A DNA stretch of 64,000 bases from an uncultured Duncaniella sp. GTDB lineage: Bacteria > Bacteroidota > Bacteroidia > Bacteroidales > Muribaculaceae. The stretch is taken from the NCBI GenBank assembly GCA_910586665.1, contig CAJUIX010000009.1, positions 62,001-126,000 of the forward strand. The letters run 5' to 3'. The notes under the pieces were generated by a model that was not told where the DNA came from, ran no database searches, and saw nothing but the letters and a program-made list of their open reading frames with translations. A program made the position numbers and the translations under genes. Below are positions 26,384-36,200 of this stretch, piece by piece. Each line of letters opens with the position of its first letter. Position 1 is the stretch's first letter.

Positions 26384-27874
26384 TTATGCTTCAACAACTT
26401 CTTTAACTGTCTCGAGCATACCCTTGTTCTGGATAGAGTCGAGGTATTCGACAACGAGGTCGGTGAGGCCGGGCACCTTGTTGAGGTCGCCGTGCTCCTC
26501 GCCCCAGATGAGGTCCTTGGCAGCGAGCACGCCCTCGGCAACCTTGCGGGTGTCGCCTGTAGCCCAAAGCTCGGTGAGGAGATCCATGATCTTCTTGTCG
26601 TCGTTGGGCACGATGTCGGTGCCGTCCTCACGCTTGCCACCCTTGTAGTAGGTGATGAGGGCTGCGAGGCCGAGCACGAGGCCCTTGGGAAGCTCGCCCT
26701 TGCGCTCGAGATAGGTCTTGAGGCCGGGAAGGTCGCGAGTCTGGAACTTCGGGAAGGAGTTGAGCATGATTGAAGTCACCTGGTGGTCAACATAGGGGTT
26801 GTTGAAGCGCTCGAGGACGTCGGCGCCGAACTTCTGAAGCTCGTCCATCGGGAGGTTGAGGGTCTGCATGAGCTCGTCGAACTGTACTTTGTGGATGTAC
26901 TTGCCGATGACTGGGTGGTTGCAGGCGTCGCGGACGATGTTGACGCCGCTGAGGAAGGCAACGGGTGAGAGCACGGTGTGCGGGCCGTTGAGGAGTGTGA
27001 CCTTACGCTCGTGGTAGGGAGCCTCGGAGTCGGTGATGAGCACTTGGAGACCTGCCTTCTCTGCGGGGAACTCGGCGCGGAGCTGCTCGATAGAGATGTT
27101 GGAGGCACGCTCGATTACCCAGAGGTGGAAGGCCTCGCCCTGGACAACGATATTGTCCTTGTAGCCGAGTTTCTCCTGAATCTGGTTGATTTCCTTGCGG
27201 GGGAAGCCGGGGACGATGCGGTCGACGAGGGTTGCGCAGACGTAGCAGTAGTTGCTGAACCACTCCTTGAAGCCCTCGTAGTCAGAGCCGAGGTCCTCTT
27301 TCCAGAGTTCGATATATTTGAAGATGATTTCCTTGAGGTGGTGGCCGTTTTCAAAGATGAGCTCGCAGGGCATGATGATGAAGCCCTTGTCGGGAGCACC
27401 GTTGAAGGTCTTGTAGCGGCGGTAGAGGAGCTGGGTGAGCTTGCCGGGATATGAGGCGGCGGGGCGGTCGGAAAGCTTACATTCGGGGTCGAAAGCGATG
27501 CCTGCCTCGGTGGTGTTGGAGATGACGAAGCGCATCTCGGGCTGGTCGGCGAGGGCAAGGAAGGCGTCGAACTGGGTGAAGGGGCTGAGACCGCGGCTGA
27601 TGACATCGACGCGGGTGAATGAGTTCACTACCTCACCGTCGAGACGGCCCTGAAGGTTGACATGGTAGAGGCAGTCCTGACCTTCGAGGAGCTGCATGAC
27701 GAAGGCGTCGGGTGTACCCTGGATGGCGACAACTGACGAGTTGAAGTCAGTCTTGTCGTTCATGTTCTTGATAATCCAGTCAACAAAGGCACGAAGGAAG
27801 TTGCCTTCGCCAAACTGAATGATTCTTTCGGGAGCCACTGCTTTGGGAGCGGTGAGTTTGTTTAAAGCTTTCAT
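26384..27874 (-). CDS. uxaB: Tagaturonate reductase
   Basis: The protein is 496 residues of the polyol-dehydrogenase family. An N-terminal NAD-binding segment reads RIIQFGEGNFLRAFVDWII. The body shows the family core (VLITDSEAPYHERKVTLLNGPHTVLSPVAFLSG, a pattern containing the catalytic Lys region) and the C-terminal EYLDSIQNKGM. It reduces tagaturonate to altronate with NADH. The family also includes fructuronate reductase, but adjacency to uxaA and pectinases favours UxaB. A 93-base gap separates it from the pectinesterase gene upstream. Confidence 0.93.
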   Translation of the reverse strand: MKALNKLTAPKAVAPERIIQFGEGNFLRAFVDWIIKNMNDKTDFNSSVVAIQGTPDAFVMQLLEGQDCLYHVNLQGRLDGEVVNSFTRVDVISRGLSPFTQFDAFLALADQPEMRFVISNTTEAGIAFDPECKLSDRPAASYPGKLTQLLYRRYKTFNGAPDKGFIIMPCELIFENGHHLKEIIFKYIELWKEDLGSDYEGFKEWFSNYCYVCATLVDRIVPGFPRKEINQIQEKLGYKDNIVVQGEAFHLWVIERASNISIEQLRAEFPAEKAGLQVLITDSEAPYHERKVTLLNGPHTVLSPVAFLSGVNIVRDACNHPVIGKYIHKVQFDELMQTLNLPMDELQKFGADVLERFNNPYVDHQVTSIMLNSFPKFQTRDLPGLKTYLERKGELPKGLVLGLAALITYYKGGKREDGTDIVPNDDKKIMDLLTELWATGDTRKVAEGVLAAKDLIWGEEHGDLNKVPGLTDLVVEYLDSIQNKGMLETVKEVVEA

Positions 27875-27967
27875 GATTAAAGTAATATTGTTTTAGTTAA
27901 ATGTTTTTCAAAAAACGTTGATGATAGATTGTCAAATTATGCTGATGATTATTGCTGGGAGGGAGGC

Positions 27968-28933
27968 TTATTCGGCGGGGTTCCAGCCGGTAGTTACAGA
28001 GAAGACTTTTTCGAGGTCGAGGCAGTCGGCAGCCTCGCTTTCGCTGATGTTCCTGGCCCAGCCGACGCGCTTGTCAGTGGCAGCGCCGGCGCCGCGGGAG
28101 CCATACTCGCCGTAGCGGGCTGTGCTTTCGTTGGCGGCGTTGTTCCAGTTGTGCCAGCCTTCGGGACGGATGTGCGAATCCATGTCACAATTGATAAAGA
28201 CGGTGTGGGCGAAGGGGCGCCAGGGGCGTCCGAGGTATACCTTCTTGACCTCGGGGAGGGCGCGGAGCCTGCACGAGTCGAAGATGTAGCCGAACTTTAC
28301 GTCCTCGGGGGTCGAGGCGGCTGTGATGTAGGAGTCGCGCTTGCTGAGGATGTCGCAGTTCTTGAAGTAGGCTGTCGCCGGGCCGAAGATGAAGTCTGTC
28401 GTACCCTCGATGTAGCAGTCGGCGAAGTAGAGACGGCAGTTTTTGCCGCCGGTGAAAATCGTGTCCTGATTGCCGAGGAAGCGGCAGTTGACAAAGCGGA
28501 TTTTGTCACCCTCGGTGTGGAGGGCCACAGCCTGGCCGAGCTGCGGGGCATTGTTTTCAATCGTCAGGTTCTTGAAGAGCACGTCGGTCGCGTCGACACG
28601 GACAGTATATGTGCGGAAGGTGCCCATCTTGTCAATGTTGGCGTGGTGGTTGAAGGTGATGATCGTGCTGTCGGCGCTCTCGCCTATGAAGCTGACGTTT
28701 TTCAGCCACGAGGGGATGATGATTTTCTCCTTGTAGGTGCCGTTGGCGATGTGGACGGTGACCTGATACTCCATATAGGCGCGGATTCCTTCGAGGGCGT
28801 CGGTTATGGTGGTGTAGTCGCCTGAACCGTCGGGATTCACATAGATTTCGTGCTTATACTCGGCGGCTGCGGCCCTGAGGCCTGCAAGCGCCGGGAGGAG
28901 TATGAGCAGAAATGAAATTATAGTTTTTTTCAT
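27968..28933 (-). CDS. Pectin methylesterase (CE8)
   Basis: The protein is 321 residues with signal peptide MKKTIISFLLILLPALAGLRA. It is a right-handed beta-helix enzyme with the pectinesterase signatures: GSGDYTTITDAL, GQAVALHTEGD with the transition-state Gln, GNQDTIF with a catalytic Asp, GTTDFIFG with the nucleophile Asp, and YLGRPWRPF with the substrate-binding Arg/Trp. It removes methyl esters from homogalacturonan, exposing chains to the GH28 enzyme. It is 35 bases downstream of the GH43 gene in the same leftward cluster. Export to the periplasm or surface is expected. Confidence 0.94.
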   Translation of the reverse strand: MKKTIISFLLILLPALAGLRAAAAEYKHEIYVNPDGSGDYTTITDALEGIRAYMEYQVTVHIANGTYKEKIIIPSWLKNVSFIGESADSTIITFNHHANIDKMGTFRTYTVRVDATDVLFKNLTIENNAPQLGQAVALHTEGDKIRFVNCRFLGNQDTIFTGGKNCRLYFADCYIEGTTDFIFGPATAYFKNCDILSKRDSYITAASTPEDVKFGYIFDSCRLRALPEVKKVYLGRPWRPFAHTVFINCDMDSHIRPEGWHNWNNAANESTARYGEYGSRGAGAATDKRVGWARNISESEAADCLDLEKVFSVTTGWNPAE

Positions 28934-28968
28934 TGCCTGAATTTCGATGATTGGTAGAGGGAGAGGTG

Positions 28969-30660
28969 TTATTTGGTGATGCGGAACCAGTCGATGTCGA
29001 GCCAGCCGCTGTCGTTGCTTTCCCAGTCGCGGACGCAGAAGAGACCCACTTTCGAGCCAATCCAGTGGCCGGTGCTGACGTCGAGTTTCTTGCCGAAGTC
29101 GGTGAATTTTTTGCCGTCGAAGCTGTAGGAGAAGGTGGCCTCGGTCTGGTAGTCGGGCTTCTGTTTCGGGGTCTTCACGCCTACGCGCTTAATCTGCACG
29201 CGGAGGTAGAGCTCCTTACCGTCCTCGATTTTGATAGCGGAGTTTTCGACCTCCTTGCCACCTTTGTTGGCTTTCAGACACTCTGTCTCGGTGAGATAGA
29301 GGCCGTCGGCACGGCTCTCGACAGCGATAGCACCATAGTTGTAGCCCATGATTGTGAGGCCTGCACGCTCGCCGGCGTCAATCTTGCCGTTGCGCTTGCG
29401 GGGGTGGAACTGCACCTTGGCTGTGGCGGTGAAGTTCTCGGCGGGGAATTTCTGAAGCAGGAGGTTAGAACAGTCGTAGAGACGACCGGTATCAGTGGTC
29501 TTCTGAGAGTAGAGTCGGAGTTTTGAAGCGTTTGCGTCGCAGAAGTACCAGAGGGCGTTGGGGTTACCCTTCCACTGCCATTGCTTGCCGAGCTCTATAG
29601 AGTCGAACTCGTCGCTCTCGACAGGGTTGGCTGCCGGGTAGCTCTTGCCGACGTTGGGCTTGCGATACTTCATTACGGGCTCGCCGCGGCCGTCGCCGTC
29701 GGGGTCAACACCGATTACGGGCCAGCCGTCCTCGCGCCAGGTCATGGGCTGGAGGTGTACGACGCGGCCGTAAGGTCCTTTGTCCTGGAAGTGGAGGAAC
29801 CAGTGTTCCTTGCCGTCGGGGGTGTCAACCCAGCCGCCCTGGTGAGGGCCGTTGACGTTGGTCTTGCCCTGGTCCATGACGTTGCGGGTCTCGTAAGGGC
29901 CCCAGGGGTTCTTGGAGCGGAGCACTTCCTGCCAGCCGGTGGCGACGCCGCCGGCTGGGGAGAAGATGTAGTACCAGTCGCCGACCTTGTACATCTTGGC
30001 GCCTTCGATGGTCTCGTTTTCGATGTGGCCGTCATAAATCACACGGTCCTGGCCTATGGTCGATTTTCCGTCGGGGGTCATCTCGATCATGCCGAGGATG
30101 CTCTTGACACCGGCGCGGCTTCCGGCATAGCCGTGGGCTATGTATGCCTTGCCGTCCTCGTCCCAGAAGGGGCAGGTGTCGATGATGCCCTTGGCCTTAT
30201 GGACATGGACGAGGGGCTCCCAGGGACCTGCGGGATTCTTGGTCTTGGTCATGAAGATGCCGAGGTCGGGGTCGCCGTAGTATATGTAGAATTCGCCGTT
30301 GTGGTAGCGGATTGCGGGTGCCCACACATGGTTGCCGTGGCTGGGGTCAGGGGCGGCTTGGGCATATTCGGGCATCTCGGTGATAGCGTGGCCGATGAGG
30401 GTCCAGTTGACGAGGTCTTTCGAGTGGAGGACCGGGAGGCCGGGAATGTCGCAGAAGCTTGATGCTGTCATGTAGTAATCGTCGCCCACGCGAACCACGT
30501 CGGGGTCGGAATAGTCTGCGTCAATAACGGGGTTTTTGTATTGTCCGTTGCCGAGATCCGGCGACCAAACCTGGGAAATGTAGGGCTTCTCGTCGGCCCA
30601 GGTTCCGATTGTCGCGCCTGCCGCGAAGGCAAGCAGTACGATGCGTTTGCTTAGATTCAT
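28969..30660 (-). CDS. GH43 family glycosidase
   Basis: The protein is 563 residues with signal peptide MNLSKRIVLLAFAAGATIGTWA. The five-bladed propeller begins with IDADYSDPDVVRVGDDYY, where the base Asp lies, and continues with HVWAPAIRYHNGEFYIYYGDPD and the acid Glu in the IEGAKMYKVGDWYYIF segment. A C-terminal beta-sandwich (from about residue 345, EFDSIELGKQWQWKGNP) is typical of beta-xylosidase/alpha-arabinofuranosidase GH43 members. Given the pectic neighbours, arabinan trimming or removal of xylose from xylogalacturonan are both plausible; subfamily cannot be fixed by eye. It heads the leftward cluster GH43 - CE8 - uxaB - uxaA - uxaC - exuT. Confidence 0.9.
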   Translation of the reverse strand: MNLSKRIVLLAFAAGATIGTWADEKPYISQVWSPDLGNGQYKNPVIDADYSDPDVVRVGDDYYMTASSFCDIPGLPVLHSKDLVNWTLIGHAITEMPEYAQAAPDPSHGNHVWAPAIRYHNGEFYIYYGDPDLGIFMTKTKNPAGPWEPLVHVHKAKGIIDTCPFWDEDGKAYIAHGYAGSRAGVKSILGMIEMTPDGKSTIGQDRVIYDGHIENETIEGAKMYKVGDWYYIFSPAGGVATGWQEVLRSKNPWGPYETRNVMDQGKTNVNGPHQGGWVDTPDGKEHWFLHFQDKGPYGRVVHLQPMTWREDGWPVIGVDPDGDGRGEPVMKYRKPNVGKSYPAANPVESDEFDSIELGKQWQWKGNPNALWYFCDANASKLRLYSQKTTDTGRLYDCSNLLLQKFPAENFTATAKVQFHPRKRNGKIDAGERAGLTIMGYNYGAIAVESRADGLYLTETECLKANKGGKEVENSAIKIEDGKELYLRVQIKRVGVKTPKQKPDYQTEATFSYSFDGKKFTDFGKKLDVSTGHWIGSKVGLFCVRDWESNDSGWLDIDWFRITK

Positions 30661-30802
30661 TGATGGTTAAAAATAGAAGGGCAACTTTGTCTTGTCGGCA
30701 ACTCGGGCGCGCGTCCTGACCGCGTGCCTACTAAGTGAAAGTATATTAGCCGATTAAGGTAAGTTTTTGAGAGTTATAGATTTAAGTATGTAAAATTTCT
30801 TC

Positions 30803-30836
30803 CAAAGTTAGTTATTTTCTCCCGAAATTCAACAAA
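30803..30836 (-). promoter_or_regulatory. Probable promoter of the GH43-uxa-exuT cluster
   Basis: TAACTTTG on the minus strand (30810-30803) with TTTG (30836-30833) 22 bases upstream, slightly long spacing. This is the promoter-like element in the 304-base gap between GH43 and GH28, giving a leader of about 140 bases. Confidence 0.5.
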
Positions 30837-30885
30837 CTTTTAAAATAATTAACGCTTCGGGTTAAAGATATAGTAAATATTATGG

Positions 30886-30942
30886 AAAATCGCCGCACAA
30901 GGCCCGTCGGGAGAGAATTCCCGGGATGCCATGTGCGGCGAT
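30886..30942 (-). terminator. Terminator of the GH28 gene
   Basis: An 11-bp stem (ATCGCCGCACA with TGTGCGGCGAT) carries an inner CCCG/CGGG hairpin and is followed on the minus strand by TTTT. Confidence 0.75.
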
Positions 30943-30964
30943 AATGCTTTGTGGGGCAATTTTT

Positions 30965-32512
30965 TTACTTCACGAGCTTGCCGTTGATGTAGAGGTTCTT
31001 GAAGTTGACATTCTTGGTGAGGCCGGTGATTGAGTTGCCGTCAGAGGTCACACCGTCAAACTTGCAATTGTCGACGTTGATGTTGTCGATGTTGCAGATT
31101 TCCTTGAAGCCTTCGATCATGACGCCATACTTGCTCTCCTTGCTGGTGATGTTGTCAAGCCATACGTTCTTCACGGTCGGGGGGAAGCTGCGGTCGCAGA
31201 GTTCCTTGGGCTCGTAGACGAGGTTGATTTTGAGCACTGATTCCTTGCAGCGGCCCACCTCTACGTTTCTCACATAGATGTCCTCGATGACGCCGCCGCG
31301 GCAAGCGTTGGTCTTGATACGGACCACCCGGTCAAGCTCGGGGCTGTCCATGACGCAGTTTTCGAGGAAGAGGTTCTTGAAACCGCCTGAAATCTCGCTG
31401 CCGATGACGATTCCGCCGTGGCCGTTCTCCATCTTGCAGTTGCGGACGATGATGTTCTCGGAGGGGATGCCCTGCTCGCGTCCGTCGCGGTTACGGCCGC
31501 TCTTGATTGCTATGCAGTCGTCGCCGGTGTCAAAGAAACAGTTTTCGATGAGCACGTTCTTGCACGACTCGGGGTCGCAGCCGTCGCCGTTGGGGCCGTC
31601 GTTCTGAATGTGGACGCCTCTGACAGTCAGATTCTCGCAGAGGAGGGGATGGATTACCCAGAAGGCAGAGCGGAGCAGGGTCACGTCCTCGATGAGCACG
31701 TTCTTGCACTCTACGGGGTTGACGAGCTGCGGACGCATGCCGTAGCCCTCGCCGAGGATGCGCTTCTCGACGGGCACGCCGTTCTCATTCCACTCCTGGA
31801 GGAGGGGACGGCCGATTTTTTGGGTGATGGGGCCCTCGACGTAGCCGCGCTTGCCGCTCATCTGCCACCACGTCTCGTTTGAGGCGCCGCCGTCAACGGT
31901 ACCCTTGCCTGTGAGGGCGATGTTTTCCTGCTGATAGGCGTAAATCATGGGCTGGTAGTTGTAGCAGTCCATGCCCTCCCAGCGGGTCTTGACGATGGGA
32001 TACTGGCTTGTGTCGTCGGTGAAGAGCAGGGTTGCGCCCTCCTCAAGATGCAGGTTGACGTTGCTCTTGAGCGTGATAGGGCCTGTCAGCCATGTGCCTT
32101 TGGGTATGATCACGCGGCCGCCACCCTCGCTCGAGCAGAGGTCGATGACCTTGTTGATAAGCTCGGTGTAGAGGAAGCCCTTGGTCTTGGACTTCTTGCC
32201 GTAGTCGAAGATTTTGTAGTCCTTGTCGCGGAACTCGGGAGCCTTGATTGACTTTTCAATCTGCGGATAGAGTGTGGCCCAGGCCTGCTTGGCGTCGAGG
32301 CTCTTGCCGCACTTCTTGGTGCAGGTGGCCTTCTTTTCGCACTTCTTGGTGCAGGCTTTTTTATCACACTTTTTTGTGCAGTCCTGTTTGTCACATACTT
32401 TCTCACAGCAGTCCTTTTGGGGCGTCTGAGGGCAGGCGGCCTTGGGGCTGTCCTGCGCCAGAGCCGCGAGGCTGACGCACAGAGCCGCAGCTACTAATGC
32501 AAATTTCTTCAT
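30965..32512 (-). CDS. GH28 polygalacturonase with Cys/Lys-rich N-terminal module
   Basis: The protein is 515 residues. After signal peptide MKKFALVAAALCVSLAALAQ comes an unusual module (residues 21-70) with ten cysteines, at 27, 35, 36, 40, 45, 49, 54, 58, 64 and 68, built on repeats of CTKKC(D/E)KKA. The GH28 beta-helix follows with all signature motifs: NGDGCDP (near 307), GDDCIAIKSG (near 331), GHGGIVIGSE (near 362) and RIKT (near 397). It hydrolyses de-esterified homogalacturonan or exo-acts on galacturonides. It has its own promoter and terminator, separate from the GH43-led cluster. The cysteine module is not part of the GH28 family and its role is unknown. Confidence 0.93.
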   Translation of the reverse strand: MKKFALVAAALCVSLAALAQDSPKAACPQTPQKDCCEKVCDKQDCTKKCDKKACTKKCEKKATCTKKCGKSLDAKQAWATLYPQIEKSIKAPEFRDKDYKIFDYGKKSKTKGFLYTELINKVIDLCSSEGGGRVIIPKGTWLTGPITLKSNVNLHLEEGATLLFTDDTSQYPIVKTRWEGMDCYNYQPMIYAYQQENIALTGKGTVDGGASNETWWQMSGKRGYVEGPITQKIGRPLLQEWNENGVPVEKRILGEGYGMRPQLVNPVECKNVLIEDVTLLRSAFWVIHPLLCENLTVRGVHIQNDGPNGDGCDPESCKNVLIENCFFDTGDDCIAIKSGRNRDGREQGIPSENIIVRNCKMENGHGGIVIGSEISGGFKNLFLENCVMDSPELDRVVRIKTNACRGGVIEDIYVRNVEVGRCKESVLKINLVYEPKELCDRSFPPTVKNVWLDNITSKESKYGVMIEGFKEICNIDNINVDNCKFDGVTSDGNSITGLTKNVNFKNLYINGKLVK

Positions 32513-32595
32513 GGTTCTTAATTAATGTATATTTTAAATGATTGATTGGATTCCTGATGTCAGCCGTGGTGGCGCCACGGTCGGTTTGCAAGGTA

Positions 32596-32627
32596 CAAAG
32601 TTAATACTCAGGCGCCAAACCTACAAA
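32596..32627 (-). promoter_or_regulatory. Promoter of the GH28 gene
   Basis: On the minus strand TTTG (32627-32624), a 20-base spacer, TAACTTTG (32603-32596). The roughly 80-base leader contains a CCGTGG/CCACGG hairpin. Confidence 0.75.
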
Positions 32628-32781
32628 CAGACAATACAATAATTATTTAATGTTAACAATTTCCACCGTGCCGGATATATAATTCCTATTAATATAAAAA
32701 GGCCGGAGGCATGGCGGGGGAGGCAGGGGCTTTTAGGTTTATTCAGGATTATATTAAATCATGCTAAATAACACGGAGTCA

Positions 32782-32813
32782 TTTGCATAGTATCCGAATA
32801 TGTTGTAATTTTA
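32782..32813 (+). promoter_or_regulatory. Probable promoter of the first SusC cassette
   Basis: TTTG at 32782-32785, a 20-base spacer, then TAATTTTA at 32806-32813, one mismatch from TAnnTTTG. It implies a leader of nearly 400 bases. Confidence 0.5.
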
Positions 32814-33216
32814 CATTCGCAAAACCAAACACACGCAAAAATCAAACATACACAGCGCATCAATCTAATAATTGAAAATGCACTCCCACGAAATTAATCA
32901 ATCATCTCCAAGCACTCTGTCCGCGTGTCTCGGATAGGGTGGGTAGCCTCTCTCTCAACTCGATAATGCTGATCCTCTGGCAGGGCTTTGCCCCTGCCCC
33001 CCGATTCCCCCTAATAAAATCACAGGAACCGCCGGCTCCTTCTTCGCCCCTAAAGTTTTTAAACCCAAACTAATATACAAAACCAAAAAGCCAATCTTTT
33101 CCCGACAGACCAAGGGATAAATGTGTGGATGAACAGTCGCGTAACGCGCGCACACCAATATATCAACCCAAAATTGCATGAAAGAAATCTTAATTTTTTA
33201 TTATTAAAAACACAAC
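32814..33216 (+). other. Long leader of the first SusC cassette
   Basis: No gene is supported here. It contains a G-rich hairpin (GGCAGGG at 32979 pairing with CCCTGCC at 32992) of a repetitive-looking kind, and an A/T-rich stretch just before the start. The last 45 bases (GCATGAAAG-AATCTTA to ACAC-ATG) closely match those before the third SusC at 48787. Confidence 0.4.
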
Positions 33217-36200
33217 ATGAAAGACTTAGTCACAAGTCGTAGTCAATGGCTGCGTCACTTTTCCACTGCGACGCACTGGAAAACAATGCTTCTCCTGTTG
33301 GTGCTCTGTGTAGGCTTCAATGCCAACGCCCAGGATCTCACCGTGTCAGGTACGGTGATTGACGGCACCGATGAACCCATGATCGGAGCTACCGTCCAAG
33401 TCGAAGGCACCAAAAATATGGTGGCGACAGACATCGACGGTAACTTTACCCTCAAGAACGTAGCGAGCAACGCTACCCTCGTAGTGACCTATATCGGTTA
33501 CAAGGCTGAAAAGGTCGCTGTCAACGGACAGACAGAACTTAAAATCACACTAACAGAAGATTCCGAAGCCCTTGACGAAGTTGTGGTTATCGGCTACGGC
33601 GGCACCCGTGCCCGCCGTGACCTCACCGGCTCGGTAGGCTCTGTCTCGGGTGCGAAGCTCGCGGCAGTTCCCGTGACTTCGGCAGCGGTGGCCCTCCAGG
33701 GCAAGGTTGCAGGTGTGCAGGTTACTACTGTCGACGGCCAGCCGGGTGCCGACATCAATATCCGCGTGCGTGGTGCGACGTCTGTCACCCAGTCCAACGA
33801 CCCCCTCTATATTGTCGACGGTTTCCAGACTGACAATATCAATGACATCGCTCCCTCCGACATCCAGAGCATCGACATCCTCAAGGATGCCTCTCTTACG
33901 GCTATCTATGGTGCCAAGGGTGGCAACGGTGTAGTCATCGTGACCACCAAGTCGGCCCAGGAAGGAAAGACCCAGGTGTCGTTCAACGCGCAGGGTTCCG
34001 TGAGCCAGATTTCCAAGAAACTCGACCTCATGAACGCCTACGACTTCGTGAACTACCAGTGGGACTACGCCACCGGCCACTCCACCCGTAACTCGCAGAC
34101 CCGCCTGTTCCGTTACAATTTCGGTAACCCCCAGGATATGGATCTCTACCGCCAGACCCGCAGCCACGACTGGCAGGACGAGGTCATGGGCAACAATCCC
34201 TTCTCCTACTCGGCCAACGTATCTATCGGCGGCGGCAATGAGAAGACCCGCTACAATGTGTCAATCACCCAGTCGGACGACGAAGGTATCATCATGAACA
34301 CCGGCGTGCGCCGTACCAACATCCTCACCAAGCTCCAGACCAAGATTCTCCCGAATCTTACTTTCCAGTACAACCCCAAGATGACCTATCGTCGCGACGA
34401 GGGCGCAGGAGGTGACAATGTGGGCACAGGAGGTATCATAGACGTACTCCGCTATCGCCCGACCAACGGTATCCGCGAGCGCGACGGCGCATGGTGGCCT
34501 GCTGAGACTATCGACCCCGACCAGGAGAAGATATTCGAGTACACCAACCCCGTGTCTGACATCAGGACCAACGTCCGCAAGCGCCATGCCTATACCTTTG
34601 CCAACCAGGCATCGCTCGAGTACAAGCCTATCGACGGCCTGACTCTCCGCACCGAGGGTGTCTACACCATCCAGTTCAGAGACGACAAGCGTTTCTGGGG
34701 CCGCCACACAGCAGAGGGCAAGAAGCACAATTCAAACCCCGTGGCCTCTATCGAGAAGAAGCAGACCAACTCCTACACCTGGACCACCACTGCATCCTAC
34801 GACTGGACCCTCGCTGAGAAGAACAACTTCTACGCTCTTGCCGGCTTCGAGCTTTTCCACAAGCAGTCGGAGTCTACCTATCAGAAGAACCGCTATTTCC
34901 CTGACAACATCTCGGCCGACAAGGCTCTCAACAATATGGGACTCGGTACACCCTACCAGTCAAGTTCCGAACTCGGCACAGCCAACCGCACCACCTCTTA
35001 CTTCGGCCAGCTGAACTATAACTTTGACCACAAGTATCTCCTCTCGGCCACCTTCCGTGCCGACGGTTCGTCGATGTTCGCTCCCGGCAACCAGTGGGGC
35101 TACTTCCCCTCCGTGTCAGGTGCGTGGGTTCTCTCGAGCGAAGACTTCATGAAGGACTTCACCTGGCTTTCCGAGCTCAAGCTCCGCGCGGCTATCGGTA
35201 AGGCAGGCAACAACAATATCGACGCCGACATGTGGCGCTATCTCTACCAGACCAACACCACCGGCGGTCCAGCCTTCGGTGAGAGCGGCGGCGCCAACGA
35301 CGGCCTCCTCTGGTACGGTCCCGACAAATACCTCCCCAACCCCGACCTGAAGTGGGAGACAACCCTGACCCGCAACTTCGCGATTGACCTCTCGCTCTTC
35401 AACGGACGTCTCCGTATTACTCCCGAGTATTACTGGAACACGACCTCCGACCTTATCTACAAGGCCGACATTCTCTCGACCGTGGGCTACACCCAGCAGT
35501 ATCAGAACATCGGCCAGGTGACCAACCGCGGTTTTGAAATCGCAATCAACGGCGATATTCTCCGTGGTAAGGACTACTCCCTCTCGGCCAACTTCAACCT
35601 TGGCGCAAACAAGATGAAGGTCGACAAGCTCACCGGCGACAACAAGTATCTCTACGAGACTCACTCCCGTTCTGACGACAAGGGTTATAACTACCGTCTC
35701 GAGGTGGGCGGCGAGGTTGGTCTGATCTACGGATTCGTCTACGACGGACTTTACTCGACCGACGAATTTGACTATGATGTTCCCAAGGCCACATACTTCC
35801 CCAAGCCCGGAACCGTGAGCATGGACAACATCTTTGACAATTCCCAGTCAGGTGCCCCGACCCTCCCCGGCAAGCCTAAGTTCAAGGACCTCAACGGCGA
35901 CGGCGTCATCGACGATAAGGACCGCACTGTGATTGGTCGCACGACTCCCAAGCTCCAGGGCGGTTTCGGCCTCGCAGGCCAGTGGAAGAACTTCGACTTC
36001 AACGCGAACTTCACCTACTTCCTTGACTTCGATGTCTACAACGCCACTGCCTACTATCTCTCGTCGTCAATCGACAACAAGAACAACTTCAAGAACGTAC
36101 TCAGCTCATTCACAAATCGCTGGCGTTACGCAGAAGGCCCGGAGTGTCTCTACGGCAACACCTGGATGCAGGGTGCCTATGACCGCTACGTCGAGATGAA

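Noticed and set aside
25196..26773. 525-codon open frame on the plus strand across uxaA and the end of uxaB
   Set aside because: It is antisense to two clear enzyme genes; its composition (Val, Gly, Glu, Ala rich) is that of a mirror frame in GC-rich codons, and it has no motif or promoter.
32955..33179. 74-codon minus-strand frame in the SusC 1 leader
   Set aside because: It covers the G-rich hairpin and reads as repetitive sequence (GGIGGQGQSPARG); no promoter in that orientation was found.
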